NCBI GenBank assembly: GCA_965230065.1
Contig: OZ245942.1
Coordinates: forward strand, 6,820,001-6,884,000
Direction: 5' to 3'
DNA length: 64,000 nucleotides
From: G965230065 sp965230065
Lineage (GTDB): Bacteria; Bacteroidota; Bacteroidia; Cytophagales; Cyclobacteriaceae
The notes beneath the pieces are model-generated. The model had not been told where the DNA came from. It searched no databases and saw nothing but the letters and a program-made list of their open reading frames with translations. Both the position numbers and the translations under genes were made by a program. This document shows, piece by piece, positions 43,921 to 51,856 of the stretch (within the stretch, counting starts at the first letter, position 1; each line of letters begins with the position of its first letter).

Positions 43921-45241
43921 ATGAAAACGATACAAGCCAAAAGCAAGGAAAAACAATTAACAGAAATCCCAGGAATAGCATTAGACAAGTTTAAATCAGC
44001 CTTTGAAGGCACTGTGCTCACTGAAATTGATAACGGTTATGAGGAGGCACGGATAGTGTGGAACGGTATGATAGACCGGAAACCAGCCCTAATTGCCCAA
44101 TGCAGCAATACTTCAGATATACAGACTGCCCTCGCATTTGCAAGGGAACACAATCTCCTCCTTTCAATAAAAGGCGGTGGGCACCACGTAGCCGGAAGTG
44201 CCGTACAAGACCAGGCCCTGATGATTGACCTGAGTGAAATGAAAGGCATTGACCTGGATTTGGAAAATAATACCGTAAAAGCGCAGCCCGGAGTTACCTG
44301 GGGCGAACTGGATGCGAAAACCCAGGAGCATGGCCTGGCTGCGGGGAAAATACGGCCTTTCGTGCGACAATCTGTTGTCAGTAGAAATGATGACGGCGCA
44401 AGGTAAACTGCTCAAAGCCAGTGAACAGTCAAACCCTGATTTGTTCTGGGCACTCCGGGGTGGAGGAGGTAATATTGGGATTGTTTCCTCATTTGAATAC
44501 CGTCTCCGGGAAGCAGGCCCCAAAGTGATGTTTTGCCTGGTGTTTTATCCTGCTGAGGCAGCCAAAAAAATTCTGCGATTTTACCGGGAATCTTCTTTAC
44601 CACCGGAAGTAAGCGCGCTTATTCTCTACGGAACAGTGCCCGGGGAAGAACCTTTTCCTCAAAAATGGCAGGGGGAAGAGGCCGTCATATTTGCCGCTAT
44701 GTATGCAGGTTCAACGGAAAAAGGCGAGGAAATTTTATACCCTTTCCGTGAACTGGCAACACCCATCGTGGATTTCAGCGATGTGATGAATTACACAGAG
44801 GTGCAAATGTTTTTTGACGAGGATTACCCCAAAAACGGGCTCAATTACTACTGGAAATCCCTTTTCTTTGATGAACTCACAGATGAGGCCATCGACAAAT
44901 ACATTGAATTGGGAAAATCACGCCCTTCCCCCCTGACTACGGTAGACATCTGGGGCATGGGCGGGGCTGTTGATAAAGTTGGGCACACAGCAACGGCCTA
45001 TCCCCACCGCAATGCCAAATACCTGCTGGCGACAGAGTCCAACTGGGAAAAGTCCGGCTCTGATGAGGAAAATGTGCGCTGGACGAAAAATGCCATTGAA
45101 GAATTCCTGCCATTATCAGGCGGAAAGTCATACCTCAATTTTGAAGAAACCGAACAAATGCAAAACCCGCACGGCGACCATCAAAAAAGGTTGAAAGAAA
45201 TACAACAAAAGTATGACCCCGAAGGGCTTTTCAGGCAGTAA
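43921..45241 (+). pseudogene. FAD-binding (BBE-type) oxidoreductase disrupted by an internal deletion
   Basis: Two overlapping frames together spell one berberine-bridge-type oxidase. Frame 1 from 43921 holds the FAD-binding start, including LSIKGGGHHVAG (the His that usually binds flavin) and TVKAQPGVTWGELDAKTQEHGLA. Frame 2 from about 44336 resumes at WLRGKYGLSCDNLLSVEMMTAQGKLL and runs to the C-terminal KYDPEGLFRQ. The segment normally between them (the GGRVSTTG...GLTLGGGxG part with the second flavin-linking residue) is missing. Both edges contain a CTGGCTG-like sequence (44334-44341), so deletion by short direct repeats is likely, with a frame change. No rescue of function is expected, because conserved flavin contacts are lost. 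A good Shine-Dalgarno (AAAGGAG) precedes the ATG. Confidence 0.85.
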
Positions 45242-45530
45242 CCCGAAACTGCAGTGGCTTCGGCCATCCGATTCGGTGTACATAAAACCAATAAACCTAT
45301 GACAAACTCTGAAAATTTGTCATGTAGACCTGTTGTATACCTAAAAAATTCCCTCTCACTTCGCCCCTGCCGTACATTCGAGCAAGTAAGCAAGCAAGAA
45401 TTGCCAGTATAAATCCAGTATAAATGGTAATTCAGAATGTAGTGCAAAATCAGGGATTGCTACTGTTTTTAAGCAACCTGAAACCACATTGTTGCCTTAG
45501 AAATTTTTTTAACCTAAAAAATGTAAAACT
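45242..45530. other. Gap between broken oxidoreductase and BBE fragment
   Basis: Contains the hairpin ATGACAAA (45299-45306) / TTTGTCAT (45316-45323), a short direct repeat CCAGTATAAAT near 45403-45425, and no gene. No remnant of the missing N-terminal part of the following fragment was seen. Confidence 0.5.
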
Positions 45531-45803
45531 ATGCTCAACCAAGAAACATTAGTGACTGTCGAGGTAGATGAAGACCCTGCCAATGCGGATAACGTTAGCC
45601 AATGGGCTAAAGCATACTGGGAAGCTTTGCATCCCCTTTCCGAAGGCGGTGGCTATGTCAATTTCATGATGGAAGAAGGACAAGACCGTATCCTGGCCAC
45701 TTACCGGGAAAATTACCAGCGTTTACAAGCCGTGAAAGCAAAATACGACCCTGAAAATTTCTTTCAGGTAAACCAAAATATAAAGCCCACAGCGACTATG
45801 TAA
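45531..45803 (+). pseudogene. Orphan C-terminal (BBE) fragment of a second FAD oxidoreductase
   Basis: 90 residues covering only the berberine-bridge-enzyme C-terminal region: a WAKAYWEALHPLSEGGGYVNFMMEEGQDRI stretch followed by YRENYQRLQAVKAKYDPENFFQVNQNI, which is the standard ending of these oxidases. The catalytic and FAD domains are absent. It is not the displaced end of the preceding pseudogene, which has its own different C terminus, so a second, largely deleted gene is indicated. An ATG and clean frame leave open that a small protein is still made. Confidence 0.75.
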
Positions 45804-45861
45804 GCATTGTATCTGAAAAAGAAATCCCAAAATCGCCCCCTTTATATAAAACTCTTGGTAT

Positions 45862-45880
45862 CCCCGGATTTATTCCGGGG
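45862..45880. repeat. CCCCGGA palindrome family, copy 3 (short)
   Basis: CCCCGGATTTATTCCGGGG is a perfect 7-bp-armed palindrome, followed by TCTCC as in copy 4 and by a GC-rich tail up to about 45955. Lies between the BBE fragment and the lipoprotein gene. Confidence 0.65.
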
Positions 45881-45997
45881 TCTCCTTCACTTTAACTATT
45901 AACGATAATTGGGAGGCCCCGGCAGTCGCTTCTTCGGAACAGGTTCGGGGAGAATACCAAAACACTTTTATCCGCATTCTTATTCCTTTAAAAATTA

Positions 45998-46687
45998 ATG
46001 ATTATGAAATTATTAAAAAACATATCAATCAACATTAAAAAGATAATTTTGAAAAACAGAAAGCAATGGAAGCTGCTTATCCACATACCGTTCTTTTGTT
46101 TCCTCATGCTGATGGGCGCTACCATACTGGTTAGCTGCGAAGATGATGAGGATGCCTCGGGTGTACAATGCCCGGAGGTACAGCATGTTGATAATTTCCA
46201 GCAACCCGGGAATGCGACGGGCTTCCTGCCATCTTCTGAAAGAAAACAACTTTTACCCTATACTGGAAGGGATTCCTTTGGTATCGCATTGAATGCATCC
46301 GTGGAAGGAATTAGGGAGAGCGTTTCTGCCGGGGGGGATTCCTCTTTGGTGGAACTTAGCGGAAGTGGTAACTCAGCCCTGCTGGGAGAAATTGAAGTTT
46401 CGCAGGTTCACTTCGTGAATCATTCCTCTAATGAAATCAGCGGGGGAAGGTTTACTTTCAAGGCCAAAGATGGTGAACTCATTACCGGTACGTACAAAGG
46501 TTCCCGTACTCCTGCCGGGGAAGGCTTTACCGTAAACCTGCAAGCGAAAGTTAGCGGAGGCAATGTGGGTTGCACCCCTACCAATTTGGAAAGCGGATGG
46601 GGCTGGGCAGACGGTTCACTCACAGATAACCGCCTGGATTATCAGATAGACGGGTGGCTTTTTCACCATGCTGAAGTAGAAGAATAA
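45998..46687 (+). CDS. Lipoprotein of unknown function
   Basis: 229 residues. A long, Lys-rich N-terminal extension precedes the hydrophobic segment and lipobox ILVSC (Cys47), followed by EDDEDA; a start at an internal Met nearer the hydrophobic core (for example in FLMLMG) is possible but less likely. The mature part is rich in Gly/Ser and predicted beta (GRDSFGIALNASVEGIRESV, GEIEVSQVHFVNHSSNEISGGRFTFKAKDGELITGTYKGS), reminiscent of small secreted dirigent- or lipocalin-like folds. No family recognised. CCCCGGA-type palindromes lie on both sides. Confidence 0.72.
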   Translation: MIMKLLKNISINIKKIILKNRKQWKLLIHIPFFCFLMLMGATILVSCEDDEDASGVQCPEVQHVDNFQQPGNATGFLPSSERKQLLPYTGRDSFGIALNASVEGIRESVSAGGDSSLVELSGSGNSALLGEIEVSQVHFVNHSSNEISGGRFTFKAKDGELITGTYKGSRTPAGEGFTVNLQAKVSGGNVGCTPTNLESGWGWADGSLTDNRLDYQIDGWLFHHAEVEE

Positions 46688-46716
46688 AAGTGGAGACAAA
46701 ATAAAGAATGCATTCT

Positions 46717-46744
46717 CCCCGGATGAGCAGAGCGAATTCCGGGG
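46717..46744. repeat. CCCCGGA palindrome family, copy 4
   Basis: From CCCCGGATGAGC to GCGAATTCCGGGG, differing from copy 2 mainly in the centre, followed by GTCTCC and GGAGATGCCGC (to about 46782) as in the other copies. Confidence 0.72.
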
Positions 46745-46857
46745 TCTCCTGCATCGCAAGAGGGAGATGCCGCTCACCATGCTGAGGTAGAGGAGTAGAA
46801 TTGACAATTACAGATTCTTTCGTCCTCGTCTCCAGACGACCGGCGTCCCGGCGAGGA

Positions 46858-46952
46858 TACTGTAGGTTTGCGACGCATCGGTATTCTGATTTAAAACGCT
46901 AAACCACCCAAACCTCGTTACAAACGAGGTCTAGCAAAACCGCCCTACAGTA
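46858..46952. repeat. Nested inverted repeats upstream of OsmC pseudogene
   Basis: TACTGTAGG (46858-46866) and CCTACAGTA (46944-46952) are exact complements; inside, ACCTCGTT-ACA-AACGAGGT (46912-46930) is a perfect 8-bp stem. The 333-bp gap 46688-47020 contains this unit and copy 4 of the CCCCGGA family, but no gene. Confidence 0.68.
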
Positions 46953-47020
46953 GCACAACTATTATTTATCCAAATCCGACAGTTTTTCTTTGTTCACACT
47001 GAATTAAAAACAAATTGATC

Positions 47021-47539
47021 ATGACAGACCCAAAAACAATAAAAACAGCCTTTGAACGAAATAGGAAAGCCCTTGAACTCCGGCCGAAGATAGGAGAAAA
47101 AACCGCCCGGACTACGGTGCGGGTTCGCAATGGAACTACCTGCGAGATTGAAACCGAAACCAAGAAACTGATATGAGATGTGGGTACAGAGGCCGGGGGG
47201 AACGATGCTGGCCCCGGCCCCGGAATCCTGGAACGGGGTGCTGTGGGCACTGTGGGCAGTTGCCTGGCTATTGGATACGCCACCTGGGTCGCCCACATGA
47301 ACATTCCGGTTGATAACATTGAGGTTGAAGTTGAAACTGACCTTGATGCAAGTGGTCAATTTGGAGTTTCCGATACTCCGCCCGGGTTCAAAGAACTTCG
47401 CTACCGGATAAGCATTGAAAGCCCTGCCCCGGAAGAAAAGGTCAAAGAACTGATTGTGAAGGCAGATAAGCACAGCCCGGTGCTGGACGATTTCAGGCGC
47501 CCTATCCCCATAAAACGAATAATCAATATTAAAAAATGA
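47021..47539 (+). pseudogene. OsmC-family protein gene with in-frame TGA
   Basis: One continuous frame from ATG 47021 to 47539 is interrupted only by TGA at 47174-47176. On both sides the sequence is OsmC/Ohr-like: TTVRVRNGTTCEIETETKKLI before it, then DVGTEAGGNDAGPGPGILERGAVG and GSCLAIGYATWVAHMNIPVDNIEVEVET after it, with the peroxidatic-type Cys in GSCLA retained, and the normal ending KADKHSPVLDDF. The stop replaces one residue between KLI and DVG; a single change from GGA or TGC/TGT would create it. OsmC proteins reduce organic peroxides. Translation restart at the GTG 47180 would lack the first strands. A sequencing error is the main alternative. Confidence 0.85.
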
Positions 47540-47559
47540 TATTCTGAATTTTTGTAAGG

Positions 47560-47574
47560 CGGCTCTCCGAGCCG
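47560..47574. repeat. CGGCTC hairpin
   Basis: CGGCTC-TCC-GAGCCG, perfect 6-bp stem, between the OsmC pseudogene and the methyltransferase; same stem as at 34650-34664. No T-tract follows. Confidence 0.6.
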
Positions 47575-47601
47575 TCATAAAACTAAAATTAAAAAATAGC
47601 T

Positions 47602-48433
47602 ATGAAACCCGATTTGCAAAGAAGAGTACAGCGTTATGGGTGGGATAAAGCCGCCCCTTATTATGAAACGGGTTGGGAAGAACAGTTGTGGCCGGCACAG
47701 GAAAGGTTCCTTTCAACGGCTGACCTAAAGCCGGGGGAAAAGGTATTGGATGTTTCCTGTGGTACCGGATTGGTTACCTTTCCGGCAGCGGAAATCATAC
47801 AACCGGGAGGAAGCGTTTTAGGCACTGACCTTTCCGATGGCATGATTGAAAAAGCCCGCTCCCAATTAAATAAGCAGGAAGTGGATAATGTTACTTTTCA
47901 ACAAATGGATGCCGGGGAGATGGATTTGCCCGATAACTCCTTTGATGTTGTAATCTGCTCCCTGGGCCTGATGTATTTCCCATATCCTGCAAAAAAGGCC
48001 ATCAAAGAAATGTTCAGGGTGCTTACCCCCGGAGGCCGTGCGCTTGCCCTTGTTTGGGGTGAACGCCAGTATTGCGCATGGGCCGGCATTTTTCCCATTG
48101 TTGACCGCCGCGTGCAGTCAGACGTTTGCCCCCTTTTCTTTCAACTGGGCACCGGTGATGCGATATTGCAAAACTTCAAAGTGGCAGGCTTTGAGGAAGT
48201 ACATGCTGACCGTTTCGCCTATGACCTGCACTATGAAGACGGTGACCAGGCTTGTGTGGCTGCTTTTTCGGGCGGGGCAGTGGCATTGACCCTATCAAAA
48301 GTTTGACAAGAAAACCCAGGAAGAAGCCCGGGAGGAATACCTGGCTTCCATCGAGCAATATCGCAGCGGGAAAAGTTATGATATTCCCGGGGAGTTTGTC
48401 ATTGCAGCGGGTACAAAACCTAATCACATATAA
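47602..48433 (+). pseudogene. Class I SAM methyltransferase with a late frameshift
   Basis: The first frame (to 48306) has a complete AdoMet-binding core: KVLDVSCGTGLVTFPAA (motif I), GTDLSDGMIEKAR (motif II), DLPDNSFDVVICSLGLMYFP (motif IV) and EMFRVLTPGGRALALVWG. At about 48288-48290 the frame breaks in GGAVALTLSKV-stop. Reading ACC followed by TATCAAAAG, that is, dropping one C of a CCC run, restores YQKFDKKTQEEAREEYLASI and then SYDIPGEFVIAAG, ending at TAA 48433, which is the family-typical C terminus. A one-base insertion or a sequencing error explains it. Only the last 45 or so residues are affected, so partial function is possible. Substrate unknown. Confidence 0.82.
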
Positions 48434-48483
48434 AAATCCCTTTAGCGAGGACCTTTAGGTGCGAAGATTGAAAATTATTGCCT

Positions 48484-48530
48484 ATCGGTCTGACCGCTCT
48501 TGTGCTTCTGAAGATAGCGGTCAGACCGAT
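48484..48530. repeat. 15-bp perfect stem-loop
   Basis: ATCGGTCTGACCGCT (48484-48498) and AGCGGTCAGACCGAT (48516-48530), 17-base loop. It is one of the strongest stems in the window, 50 bp after the methyltransferase end, without a T-tract. Confidence 0.75.
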
Positions 48531-48561
48531 GTAAGTTTATTTTACAACTAGTACCAACTCT

Positions 48562-48638
48562 TCTGGCAAGGAACTTAACGGTCCGCCGTGCGGTTCCGAA
48601 GCTAAACTTTGAGGCCCGGAACAAAGTTCCTCACCAGA
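48562..48638. repeat. Imperfect inverted repeat before the monooxygenase gene
   Basis: TCTGGCAAGGAACTT (48562-48576) and AAGTTCCTCACCAGA (48624-48638) pair at 13 of 15 positions; the loop holds smaller GC-rich stems (CGGTCCGCCGTGCGG). It lies 38 bp upstream of the flavin monooxygenase start and could affect its leader. Confidence 0.6.
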
Positions 48639-48676
48639 ATGGGTCAGAGAAGGGTTTGAAATAAAAAACACGAAAA

Positions 48677-49999
48677 ATGGACAAAAGGAAGAATAATATG
48701 AACACTACAGTTTACGATGCCATCATCATCGGTGCGGGCATCTGTGGCCTCATCTTCCTGAAGTATGCCCGGGAGCAAGGGCTAAGCTGTTTGGTACTGG
48801 AAAAACAAAGCGATGTGGGCGGCTTATGGAAGTGGCTGCCGGCCTGGCAAGACATCCAGAACCGTAAAGAAGATTTTGCTATCAATGATGTACCGCTCAA
48901 TGGGGTGAAGCAACCCGCCATTCACCAACATGCCCGGGAGTGGGTTCAAAAATATAATCTCGCCCCCTGTATCAAGTTGAATTGTGGGGTTACTTCCGTT
49001 TCATGGAAAAATGAAAAATGGCAGGTGCATACGAAAGAAGCGGTTTTTCATGCCAATTATCTCATCGCTGCCACAGGTGTTCAAAACAAGCCCTGGGTAC
49101 CGGATATAGAACGGTCAGGCTCTGAGGTAGTTGAAATGCACTCTTCTGAATTGCGCCAACCGGAAGAACTGGAAGGCAAGCGCGTGACCATCATCGGGGG
49201 TGGTGCATCAAGTTGGGATTTGCTTGACCTTGCTATAGAAAACGGTGCAAAAGACATCCGCTGGGTATACCGCAGCCGTCCACTTTGGTTTTTGCCCACC
49301 ACCCGTTCCAAGCAGGCGGCCTGGCCAAACCTCCGTGAACTGGCCCTTATGCAGGCCAGCCAGAGTTCAACCGGAATGGTAAACGGGTTTTTGCAAAAGT
49401 TGCTGAGGAAAAAATACGATTACTTTAAACTGACGGATGTTGAGCCAGCAACGCCTTTTGATGTACGAAAACATCAACTCATTCCGGGGCGGTCTGCAAT
49501 GGTCCAAAACCTCGATAGCATTTCCCGTCACCAAAGCGAAGTACTGGGCATTCAAGGCCGGGAAATTACGCTCGAAACCGGAGAGCAGTTTGAAACGGAT
49601 ATAATCCTTTGGGCCACGGGCTACCGCATGGATTTGCAGTACCTGGGCCTTCCCGAATTGAGTAATATCAATACATTGAATGAACTCACACCCAGGCTTG
49701 GCTCCCTCATTCGTTCTATGGACTACCCCCATCTTTTTTTCGTTGGAATGAGCCTGATAGAAAGCACTTCGTCTACCCCCTTTTTTGCAGCCATTGAAGC
49801 CAAAAGTATTGTGGCACATATTTTAGGCAAATGTAAAATCCCGCTGGCACACACTCCACACCAGGTTACGCATTGGGACTTATTTGGGTACTTCGCAAAA
49901 TTTGACCGTGCCAACTACCCCAGACTTTGGTGGAAGATAAAGTACTTCCTCCTCGCCTGGTGGTACAAGATGTTTCCGAACAAAAGTGTAAAGATTTGA
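48677..49999 (+). CDS. Flavin-containing monooxygenase-like FAD/NAD(P)H oxidoreductase
   Basis: 440 residues (or 433 from Met at 48698, which has AAGGA in a better position). FAD-binding GAGICG (19-24) with VLEKQSDVGGLWKW; NADPH-binding VTIIGGGASSWDLLDLA (about 169-185); YLIAATGVQNKPWVPDI; and ILWATGYRMDL near 315, all as in class B flavin monooxygenases. The exact FMO fingerprint FxGxxxHxxxY is altered (VVEMHSSELRQPEEL), so amine/sulfide or ketone oxidation cannot be decided. The gene heads a plus-strand run with an unknown protein, an AraC regulator and a sulfur methyltransferase. Confidence 0.85.
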   Translation: MDKRKNNMNTTVYDAIIIGAGICGLIFLKYAREQGLSCLVLEKQSDVGGLWKWLPAWQDIQNRKEDFAINDVPLNGVKQPAIHQHAREWVQKYNLAPCIKLNCGVTSVSWKNEKWQVHTKEAVFHANYLIAATGVQNKPWVPDIERSGSEVVEMHSSELRQPEELEGKRVTIIGGGASSWDLLDLAIENGAKDIRWVYRSRPLWFLPTTRSKQAAWPNLRELALMQASQSSTGMVNGFLQKLLRKKYDYFKLTDVEPATPFDVRKHQLIPGRSAMVQNLDSISRHQSEVLGIQGREITLETGEQFETDIILWATGYRMDLQYLGLPELSNINTLNELTPRLGSLIRSMDYPHLFFVGMSLIESTSSTPFFAAIEAKSIVAHILGKCKIPLAHTPHQVTHWDLFGYFAKFDRANYPRLWWKIKYFLLAWWYKMFPNKSVKI

Positions 50000-50017
50000 A
50001 GTAAAAAGATTTCAACC

Positions 50018-50761
50018 ATGAATATAGCCAAAAAAGCCCAAGCGATTCCGCAAAAAGTAATCCCTTCCTCCTGGGAAGGCCATGAGCATTACCGGGGCTA
50101 CGGGGTAATGGTAGCGCCTTTTTCTTCTGGTGATCTGCTGGCCCTGCGTGTTTTCCCGGAAAATGACTTTGCCCCTTATACATCGGTTTGGCATTGCAAT
50201 CCACAAGGGGAATGGGCTATCTACAACGATGGTTTTTCCCTGAATACCACTTGCCCACGCTGGTGGGGAAAAGTCCTCAGCCACGCTGCCCTGGCCAACA
50301 TAAACCTTACCTGGACCTGCCCCAACGAATTACTTGTTGAGATGGAAAAACCCAGCCTGAAATGGAAAATGACGATGAACGCCCCTTTGCCCTTAAGAAT
50401 GCTAAACGCCGTGAATGCCTCCTTGCCCGTCTGGACATGGAAATCAAATTTTCTGCTAAAGGCGCGGGAATGGATATCCAAAAAATTCCTCGGCATGGGT
50501 GACATCCGCCTTTCCATCATAACACCAAACGGACAGGCAGCGACCCTTATGCCCAAAGAAATTTTCTTTATCGATACCTCTGCGGCTGTGCTGGAGGGGC
50601 GTAGCCTGGGCAATCCGGTTCTCCTGAATGACAACCCGGCCATAGGGGAAGCTCCCTTGCCCATACGCCCCACTTTCATCATCGGACAGGCCCACGGGCT
50701 GATTACCGATATGGATGAATACCATAAAACCCGGAAAGAAATGGGGAGCGGAACAAACTAA
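50018..50761 (+). CDS. Conserved-looking protein of unknown function
   Basis: 247 residues, soluble, no signal peptide, Trp-rich. Beta-type stretches (YRGYGVMVAPFSSGDLLALRVFPEND, TSVWHCNPQGEWAIYNDGF, LLVEMEKPSLKWKMTMNAPLP) and the ending PTFIIGQAHGLITDMDEYHK suggest a lipocalin- or CrtC/AttH-like barrel, but I cannot assign a family. It begins 18 bp after the monooxygenase stop and ends 16 bp before the AraC start, so the three genes are probably co-transcribed and functionally linked. Confidence 0.7.
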   Translation: MNIAKKAQAIPQKVIPSSWEGHEHYRGYGVMVAPFSSGDLLALRVFPENDFAPYTSVWHCNPQGEWAIYNDGFSLNTTCPRWWGKVLSHAALANINLTWTCPNELLVEMEKPSLKWKMTMNAPLPLRMLNAVNASLPVWTWKSNFLLKAREWISKKFLGMGDIRLSIITPNGQAATLMPKEIFFIDTSAAVLEGRSLGNPVLLNDNPAIGEAPLPIRPTFIIGQAHGLITDMDEYHKTRKEMGSGTN

Positions 50762-50777
50762 TAAACCTAATAGCATC

Positions 50778-51650
50778 ATGTTCAACATCTATGATTTTAT
50801 TTCTAATAACCCTGATATGTTCAAGCAGTATAAAGTCAATGACCTGCTTTTTGTAGAATACAATTGCATTGTTGAGGAAACAAAAACCGGATATTGGTCG
50901 CACAAAAATGCCTTTGTTTATATTGTGGAAGGCAAAAAACGATGGAAAAGCCTGGACAAAGAATATCTGGTGGATACCGGGGATGCCCTGTTTATCAAAA
51001 AAGGGGCATACATTGCACACCAGTATTTCGATGAAGAATTCTGCGCTTTGCTCATTTTTGTGCCCGATGATTTTATCAGGCAGGTAATGCACCGCCGCCA
51101 GATACGATGCCCGGAAGTGGCGCCCTATCAATATGAAGATGCTATCCTTCGGCTGGACCTGGACGCTATCCTATCCAATTACTTTCATTCGGTACTACAT
51201 TACTTTCCCCAATCAAAACCTCCCCCCAAAGACTTGCTGGAGCTCAAGTTTGAAGAGTTGATCCTCAATATTTTGTCCGGCACCAACAACAAGCCACTGG
51301 CCGCGTATCTAAAAACATTGTGTGATGATGCTAAAATTCCGCTCGGGGAAGTGATGGAAGAAAATTTCACCTATAATTTGAAGCTGGAAGATTTTGCACG
51401 GCTGAGCGGCAGGAGTTTGTCAACTTTCAAGCGTGATTTCATCAATACTTATGGTACTTCTCCCGGCAAGTGGCTCACCGACAAACGCCTGGAATACGGC
51501 AAATATTTACTGGAAACCACCCACCAAAGCATCAATGAAATTACTTTTGAATGCGGGCATGAAGACCCTTCCCATTTTATCAAAATCTTCCGGGAAAAGT
51601 TTGGGACTTCACCCCTAAAATTCAGGGAAACGCTCACTTTTTCACACTAA
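50778..51650 (+). CDS. AraC-family transcriptional regulator
   Basis: The 290 residues from ATG 50778; an upstream in-frame ATG at 50715 would overlap the preceding gene by 47 bp and adds residues without family likeness. The N-terminal part (about 1-150) is a cupin-like ligand domain (IVEETKTGYWSHKNAFVYIVEGKKRW, DTGDALFIKKGAYIAHQYF). The C-terminal double HTH (about 190-288) reads LEDFARLSGRSLSTFKRDFINTYGTSPGKWLTDKRLEYGKYLLETTHQSINEITFECGHEDPSHFIKIFREKFGTSPLKFRE, complete and typical. It is likely to regulate the monooxygenase operon and perhaps the methyltransferase 206 bp downstream. Confidence 0.92.
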   Translation: MFNIYDFISNNPDMFKQYKVNDLLFVEYNCIVEETKTGYWSHKNAFVYIVEGKKRWKSLDKEYLVDTGDALFIKKGAYIAHQYFDEEFCALLIFVPDDFIRQVMHRRQIRCPEVAPYQYEDAILRLDLDAILSNYFHSVLHYFPQSKPPPKDLLELKFEELILNILSGTNNKPLAAYLKTLCDDAKIPLGEVMEENFTYNLKLEDFARLSGRSLSTFKRDFINTYGTSPGKWLTDKRLEYGKYLLETTHQSINEITFECGHEDPSHFIKIFREKFGTSPLKFRETLTFSH

Positions 51651-51856
51651 AGGCACTTCGTGAAAGCCTGACCTTTTAACCCTATTCTTTGGCCTCTTAG
51701 CCACATCCTGATTGTAATCAACCCCCTACTTTTACAATAACCTCAGTTGTAAAACTGACTGTGGTATGAGCAAACAGTGCAGGAAGGTAAGGGAGCAATA
51801 CGCCTGCTTTACAACCTCAGCCTGCCATTTTTGAACCATTTAAAATCAATATAGCC

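Noticed and set aside
43921..45241. Programmed frameshift in the FAD oxidoreductase
   Set aside because: A conserved internal segment is absent at the junction and there is no slippery heptamer, so deletion explains it better.
47021..47539. Selenocysteine or programmed readthrough at the OsmC TGA
   Set aside because: The position is not a catalytic Cys in the family and no SECIS-like hairpin follows the TGA directly.
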